Shown one piece after another: positions 59,710 to 64,000 of a stretch of DNA of 64,000 nucleotides. The notes under the pieces were generated by a model. It ran no database searches and was not told the origin of the DNA. It was given only the letters and a program-made list of their open reading frames with translations. Source of the DNA: Paratractidigestivibacter faecalis. Lineage in GTDB: Bacteria > Actinomycetota > Coriobacteriia > Coriobacteriales > Atopobiaceae. How positions within the stretch are numbered: the stretch's first letter is position 1; each line of letters opens with the position of its first letter. Made by a program: the position numbers and the translations under genes. The stretch is taken from contig NZ_QSNG01000001.1 of assembly GCF_003416765.1 (NCBI RefSeq), forward strand, positions 770,742 to 834,741. The letters run 5' to 3'.

Positions 59710-60548
59710 TACTCGTCCTTTCCGAGGGCCTCGGCGTCCGTCTCGTCAAGCTCGGCGAGAACCGACTCGTCGAGCTCGTAGGCGTCCGCGCCCTCGATGT
59801 GCGTGATCTCAATGTCCCCGAAGAGCTCGTCCTGGCGCACAGTCACCATGCCGCGCTTGAAGAGGTCGAGGATGGCCAGGAAGTTGACGACGACAACCTC
59901 GGGGGTGGTGTCGCCGTCCAGGAGCTGGCTGAAGCTCAGGTGCCCCATGCTGCGCACAAGGCGGTCCACGGAGGCCACGGTGAGGGCCACCGGCAGGCGC
60001 TTGGGCGCGATGTGCTCCGCCTCCAGAAGAAACGTCTCGCGGCGGCTGTCTATGTCCGCGCAGATGACGGCAAGGCTTCGCAGGCTGATGCCCTCGAGGT
60101 AGTCGGGCATGAGGTTCAGGAACTCGGGGTCAGGACCCACGGTGCGGGGCAGCATGCGCCCCTCGGCCTCAAGGCGCGCGCCCAGCGCGGCCCCGGCGCT
60201 CCTGAACTGCTTGTAGGCGATGAGCCTGGCGATGAGCACCTCGCGTGCCTCGTCGGGAGAGAGGCCCCCGAGGTCCGCGTCGTCCTCGTCTTCGACGTCC
60301 GCATTGCGGGAGACGGGCTCGGCGGGAACGAGGGAGGCCGCCTTGATGTCCAGCAGCGTGGACGCGACCAGAACGAAGTCGCTGGCCACGTCAAGGTCGA
60401 GATCCTCCATGCGCTCGACCTCAGCTAGGTACTGGTTGGCGACCTCCGAGATGGAGATTGAGCCGATGGTGACCTTCTGCCTGGTCACGAGCTGCAGGAG
60501 CAGGTCGAAGGGGCCGGAGTAGGACTGGGTCCTCACCTTGAACGACAT
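59709..60548 (-). CDS. scpA: Segregation and condensation protein A
   Basis: A 279-residue kleisin. The N-terminal YSGPFDLLLQLVTRQKV and SEVANQYLAEVERMEDLDLD segments bind the SMC neck; the C-terminal winged helix binds the other SMC head. It bridges SMC with ScpB in chromosome condensation. smc itself is outside the window. It starts three bases after the site-2 protease stop. Confidence 0.95.
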   Translation of the reverse strand: MSFKVRTQSYSGPFDLLLQLVTRQKVTIGSISISEVANQYLAEVERMEDLDLDVASDFVLVASTLLDIKAASLVPAEPVSRNADVEDEDDADLGGLSPDEAREVLIARLIAYKQFRSAGAALGARLEAEGRMLPRTVGPDPEFLNLMPDYLEGISLRSLAVICADIDSRRETFLLEAEHIAPKRLPVALTVASVDRLVRSMGHLSFSQLLDGDTTPEVVVVNFLAILDLFKRGMVTVRQDELFGDIEITHIEGADAYELDESVLAELDETDAEALGKDE

Positions 60549-60551
60549 GCG

Positions 60552-61244
60552 CTACACCCCCGAGAGCAGAAGGTCGTAGAGGTTGCCGGCCGTGAGGTCC
60601 AGGAAGGCTCCGAGCGGGTCCACGCCAAGAAATTCGGGCAGCACGTAGAGCAGGATGAGGAGGATGGGCATGGCGTAGTGCTGGATGCGGTAGTACTCCA
60701 TCTTGGCCTTCCCCCTGAGGAGCGGCAGCAGCAGCTTGGAGCCGTCGAGTGGCGGCAGCGGGATCAGGTTGAAGAACGCAAGCGTCAGGTTGACGTAGAC
60801 GTAGGTGGTGCAGACGCGCATGGCCCAGAAGAGTGCCTCGTAGGGCACGTTGCCCGCGACGACGGCGCCATACCCGAGGTTCCAGACGGCGTAGACGAGA
60901 GCCGTGCCCAGCAGGGCCTGCAGGATGTTAGAGACGGGCCCCGCCAGCGCGACGAGGGCGTCGTCCTTGCCCGGATGGCGAAGGCGGCGCGGGTCATAGG
61001 GCACCGGCTTGGCAAAGGCGAAGACCGGGCCGCCCATGGCCGCCATGATGAGCGGCAGCACTATGGAGCCAAACCCGTCAAGGTGGGCCCTGGGGTCAAG
61101 CGTCAGGCGCCCGGCCTCCTTGGCGGTGGGGTCGCCGAGCCTCAAGGCCATCCAGCCGTGGGCCACCTCGTGCACGATGGCAGAGAACATGACCAGGGCC
61201 ACGCTGATGGCCATGGAGACAAGGCGTTGGGTGGAATAGAGCAA
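60552..61244 (-). CDS. Site-2 protease family (M50) membrane protein
   Basis: A 230-residue integral membrane protease of the short M50 group. The zinc motif H25-E26-V-A-H29 lies in the first helix, and the second metal motif NLIPLPPLDGSK is in a later one; about five or six helices. No PDZ or CBS domain is present. This group commonly precedes scpA in Gram-positives. Substrate unknown. Confidence 0.9.
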   Translation of the reverse strand: MLYSTQRLVSMAISVALVMFSAIVHEVAHGWMALRLGDPTAKEAGRLTLDPRAHLDGFGSIVLPLIMAAMGGPVFAFAKPVPYDPRRLRHPGKDDALVALAGPVSNILQALLGTALVYAVWNLGYGAVVAGNVPYEALFWAMRVCTTYVYVNLTLAFFNLIPLPPLDGSKLLLPLLRGKAKMEYYRIQHYAMPILLILLYVLPEFLGVDPLGAFLDLTAGNLYDLLLSGV

Positions 61245-61266
61245 GCGAGACTCCCCTCTCGTGGCG

Positions 61267-61563
61267 CTAGCGCAACGAGGATGAAAGACGGCTGAGCAGC
61301 CAGTCGAAGATCAAAAACACTATAGCAGCTAGGGCAAAGTCCCCGTGGAAGACCCCGCCAAAGGGCGTCTGGAAGACAAAGAGCCCGCTGATGGCGCCGG
61401 GGAGCGCGCGCAGGACGGCCCCGTTGACGCCCAGCAGCGCCGAGCGGGGCGCCCCGATGAGCACGGCGTCGCAGACGGTGAGGGCAACGAGCAGCCATGC
61501 GAGCACGCGGCAGGCCACGGCAAGGGCGTGCGCCGCGCCCGCGCCCGTCACGGCCCTACGCAT
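61267..61563 (-). CDS. Small hypothetical membrane protein
   Basis: A 98-residue protein with about three hydrophobic stretches (about 10-32, 43-62, 73-92) and no motif I recognise. Its ATG overlaps the end of the ABC-F gene by eight bases (AATGCGTAG), suggesting translational coupling, and the site-2 protease gene follows 22 bases later. It could be specific to this lineage. Confidence 0.6.
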   Translation of the reverse strand: MRRAVTGAGAAHALAVACRVLAWLLVALTVCDAVLIGAPRSALLGVNGAVLRALPGAISGLFVFQTPFGGVFHGDFALAAIVFLIFDWLLSRLSSSLR

Positions 61564-63550
61564 TGGCTGCCTCCTCGAGCTTCTCGGAGAGCTCGAGCCA
61601 CTCCTCCTCGAGGGCGGGAATCTTCTTTGAGAGCGCCGTGTACTCTTTCATGCACTCGTCGAACTTGGCCGCGTCGTTGTAGAGGGCCTCGTCGGCCATG
61701 AGGGTCATGAGCTCGTCGTAGCGCTTGCGGGCGGGCTCAAGGGCCTTCTCGACCTGCTTCAGGCGGTCGCGCTCCTTCTTGAGGGCGCGGTTGCGGCGGT
61801 TTCTCTCCTCCGCCTCCGCGCGGCGCTGCTCCTTGGTCTTGACGTTTCTGCCCTGCGTGGCGTCAGCCTGTGGGGCGCTTGCCGCGGCAGCCGACCTTGC
61901 CGGAGCGGCGGGAGCCTCCTGGCCGCTCGACCGGGCCTCCAGCTCCGCGCGCTTGAAGAGGTAGTAGTCGTAGTCGCCGTCGTAGATGGTGACCTTGTGG
62001 TCGCGGACGTCCACGACCTTGTTGGCAACGGCGCGGACGAGGTGCTCGTCGTGAGAGATGAGCACTATGGTGCCCGGAAACTCCACGAGGGCGCGCTCGA
62101 GGACGTCGACGGAGTCGATGTCAAGGTGGTTGGTGGGCTCGTCCAAGAGCAGCAGCGGGTTGGGAGAGACGAGCATCTTGGCCAGGGCCAGGCGGGCCCT
62201 CTCGCCGCCGGAGAGCACGCCCACGCGCTTGTCCACGTCGTCGCCGTGGAAGAGGAAGGCGCCCAGCAGGCGACGCTCCTCGGAGGTGGTCCAGGTGGGG
62301 GCGGCGGCGTCCATCTCCTGCATCACGGTGTTGGCCTCGTTGAGCTGCTCGAGCTGGTGCTGGGCGTAGTAGGCCTGGGTGACGTTCTGGCCGAGGCTGA
62401 CCGTGCCCGCATCCGGCGCAAGGCGGCCGTTCACAATCTTCATGAGCGTGGACTTGCCGGCGCCGTTTGGGCCGACGAGGGCAACGTGGTCACCGCGGTA
62501 AAGCGTGACGTCGACGTCGGAGTAGACGTGGTTCTCGCCAAATGACTTGGAGATGCCCTTGAGGCTGATGACCATGTCACCCGTGCGCGGCGGCTCGGGG
62601 AAGCGGAAATGGGCGCGCTTGGAGCCCTCGGGCAACATGACGAGCTCGCTCTTGATCTGCTCGATCTTCTTCATGCGCTCCTGGGCCTGGGCGGCCTTGG
62701 TAGGCTTGTAGCGGAACTTGTCGACAAACACCTGCATGTGGGCGATCTCTCGCTCCTGGGCGGCGCGCTTGGCGCGCATCTGCTCAAGGTTGTCCTCGCG
62801 CTGCTTGAGGTAGGAGCTGTAGTTGCCCGTGTAGGTGGTGATGCGGCGGTTCTCCACGGCGGCCACGTGGCTCACGCAGGCGTCCATGAAGGCGCGGTCG
62901 TGGCTGACAAGGAGCACCGCCCCGTCGTAGCTGGAGAGGAAGGACTCGAGCCACTTGACGCTCTCGAGGTCCAGGTGGTTGGTGGGCTCGTCGAGCATCA
63001 GAAGGTCGGGGTGGCGCAGGAGCAGCTTGGAGAGGGAGATGCGCATCTGCCAGCCGCCGGAGAAGTCCTCCGCAGGCTTGTCGAAGTCCTCGACGGGAAA
63101 GCCCAGGCCAGAGAGGATCTGGCGCGCGCGGCTCTCAAGCTCGTAGCCGCCCAGCCGCTCGAAGCGGTCCTGGGCGTGGCCGTACTGCTCCAGAAGGCGG
63201 TCGAGCTCGGGGCCGGGCTCGGTGACGGAGATCTTCTCCTCTAGCTCAGAGACAAGGCGCTCGTAGCGCTTGACCTCCTGGGCGCTGTCGACGACCTCGG
63301 CAAGGGCGGTCTTCTTGCCCGCGAGCTTTGTCTCCTGCTCCAGGTAGCCGACGGTGGTCTCCTTGGCAAAGGTGACGGAACCCTCGTCGGCGGGCTCGAG
63401 GCCCATGAAGATCTTGAGGAAGGTGGTCTTGCCGGAGCCGTTAGGGCCGACAAGAGCCCAGCGCTCGCCAGCGTTGAGCTGCAGCGTTGCCTGGGAGTAG
63501 AGGGTGCGTCCGCCAAAGGACTTTGAGACCTTGTCTGCGAGTGCGATCAA
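61556..63550 (-). CDS. ABC-F family ATPase
   Basis: A 664-residue soluble protein with two ABC domains. Walker A motifs are GPNGSGKTT (35-43) and GPNGAGKST; signature motifs FSGGWQMR and LSGGERAR; a linker rich in charged residues sits between. A long C-terminal coiled coil (about 555-664) follows. It acts on the ribosome in the manner of EttA/YfmM-type factors; no antibiotic-resistance subtype can be claimed. The start is TTG at 63550 after AAGGATT, giving [14 protein letters not shown]; an open reading frame upstream of this is non-homologous. Confidence 0.88.
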   Translation of the reverse strand: MIALADKVSKSFGGRTLYSQATLQLNAGERWALVGPNGSGKTTFLKIFMGLEPADEGSVTFAKETTVGYLEQETKLAGKKTALAEVVDSAQEVKRYERLVSELEEKISVTEPGPELDRLLEQYGHAQDRFERLGGYELESRARQILSGLGFPVEDFDKPAEDFSGGWQMRISLSKLLLRHPDLLMLDEPTNHLDLESVKWLESFLSSYDGAVLLVSHDRAFMDACVSHVAAVENRRITTYTGNYSSYLKQREDNLEQMRAKRAAQEREIAHMQVFVDKFRYKPTKAAQAQERMKKIEQIKSELVMLPEGSKRAHFRFPEPPRTGDMVISLKGISKSFGENHVYSDVDVTLYRGDHVALVGPNGAGKSTLMKIVNGRLAPDAGTVSLGQNVTQAYYAQHQLEQLNEANTVMQEMDAAAPTWTTSEERRLLGAFLFHGDDVDKRVGVLSGGERARLALAKMLVSPNPLLLLDEPTNHLDIDSVDVLERALVEFPGTIVLISHDEHLVRAVANKVVDVRDHKVTIYDGDYDYYLFKRAELEARSSGQEAPAAPARSAAAASAPQADATQGRNVKTKEQRRAEAEERNRRNRALKKERDRLKQVEKALEPARKRYDELMTLMADEALYNDAAKFDECMKEYTALSKKIPALEEEWLELSEKLEEAANA

Positions 63551-63590
63551 TGCGGTAATCCTTGTGCTCGAGAGTTCCAAACGGTCATAA

Positions 63591-63624
63591 GTATATGCGC
63601 CCGGAAGGCCTCCTTCGCATATGC
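63591..63624. repeat. Imperfect dyad in the divergent ABC-F / acyltransferase region
   Basis: GTATATGCG (63591-63599) and CGCATATGC (63616-63624) match as inverted repeats at eight of nine positions, and a second pair GAAGG/CCTTC lies inside. On the minus strand it contains TATACT, a possible -10 for the ABC-F gene. It could be an operator or a leader hairpin. Confidence 0.4.
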
Positions 63625-63754
63625 CTACGGAAAGACCAAGGGCGAGCGCATTGCCTCGCTTTGCCGCGCACTCAGGCAGTCGACTTGGGATAGTCTGAAA
63701 TGCGTTTGAGAATTCCGCCGGGCTCACTCTCCCGGCAGCAAAGGCAGGTTCCAT

Positions 63755-64000
63755 ATGACAGAGACACCCATCCAAGACGTCTCCCAGAAGTCCCCGGCGG
63801 CAAGGTCCCCGCGCTCCCACTACGTGGGCGCGCTCGACGGCCTGCGCGTCCTGGCGATTCTTGCGGTCCTGGTCTACCACGCAAACCCGAGCTGGCTTCC
63901 TGGCGGCTACTTTGGCGTGACGGTCTTCTTCGTGCTCACCGGCTACCTCACCACGCTCTCCATAGAGCGCGAGATCGGTCGCGCGGGACGCCTCGACTAC
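63755..64000 (+). CDS. Acyltransferase 3 family protein, N-terminal part
   Basis: The first 82 codons of a gene running off the window. After a ~25-residue polar leader comes [22 protein letters not shown], the acyltransferase 3 (OatA-like) signature with its histidine, then [16 protein letters not shown] with the second conserved block. Such membrane proteins O-acetylate peptidoglycan or exopolysaccharide. The RBS AAAGGCAGG precedes the ATG at 63755. A C-terminal SGNH domain, if present, lies outside the window. Confidence 0.88.
   Translation, partial: MTETPIQDVSQKSPAARSPRSHYVGALDGLRVLAILAVLVYHANPSWLPGGYFGVTVFFVLTGYLTTLSIEREIGRAGRLDY

Overview
The window is a dense, G+C-rich chromosomal segment from a Gram-positive actinobacterium, most likely a member of the Coriobacteriia (Olsenella/Atopobium-like). 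The grounds are strong GC3 codon bias, GAACN4GTTC-type LexA boxes, the set RNase J + RNase Y + PNPase + SpoVS, a GarA/MerR pair, and many GTG/TTG starts. No 16S rRNA or other taxonomic marker is present, so the assignment is an inference. About 66 genes are called. No tRNA, rRNA or CRISPR array was seen.

Left arm, 1-23344, almost all plus strand. It opens with the end of ybeY, then dgkA, era and recO. Next come rpsO, pnp, rnj, ftsK, a rodZ-like gene, yajQ, rimO, pgsA and pncC (cinA C-terminal type). recA-recX follow behind a textbook LexA-controlled promoter. rny has a long structured leader and is followed by an orphan GHKL ATPase gene, spoVS, miaB, miaA and hflX. This arm concentrates RNA maturation and decay (YbeY, PNPase, RNase J, RNase Y), ribosome and tRNA modification (Era, RimO, MiaA, MiaB, HflX), recombination (RecO, RecA, RecX) and division/shape (FtsK, RodZ).

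SOS and nucleotide block, 23341-28639. lexA and a DUF1624 membrane protein run leftward. Divergent from lexA are a LysM/one-TM protein (YneA/DivS-like), nrdR, dut, a divergent AzgA-type permease and an atypical trxB. Two imperfect LexA boxes lie between the divergent genes, one of them inside a consensus promoter.

Minus-strand block, 28719-38226. It encodes a ClC transporter, two tandem NlpC/P60 coiled-coil cell-wall hydrolases (one with a Tat signal, one with a Sec signal), apt, a MerR/FHA pair like FtsR-GarA, a RidA protein, a GcvT-like protein, a second CDP-alcohol phosphatidyltransferase and an M20 peptidase. A plus-strand DUF1292 gene follows with a strong terminator.

Mobile scar, about 38757-40610. 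This stretch is AT-richer and Firmicutes-like. It holds the 3' part of a large serine recombinase, an intact S51 peptidase gene, hairpins, a five-copy 8-bp tandem repeat, a strong terminator/attenuator and a frameshifted DUF3847 start. It sits between two convergent host genes.

Right arm, 40644-63550, minus strand. First come a radical SAM protein and a three-gene redox operon (GlpA-like with BFD cluster, FAD oxidoreductase, DUF1667). A very long, tightly packed run of about 19 genes follows, read right to left: ABC-F, small membrane protein, site-2 protease, scpA, scpB, rluB, cmk, plsC-like, ispH, DUF512 radical SAM, der, plsY, gpsA, rpe, cysteine desulfurase, zinc-ribbon coiled coil, coaBC, nfo and a Uup-like ABC-F. 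Many of these genes overlap by 1-8 bases, which indicates translational coupling. The window ends in the first 82 codons of a plus-strand acyltransferase 3.

No single unmistakably new system is visible. The best candidates are the GHKL ATPase-SpoVS pair inside the RNase Y operon, the LexA-boxed LysM-nrdR-dut operon, and the twin palindromes in front of the tandem NlpC/P60 genes.
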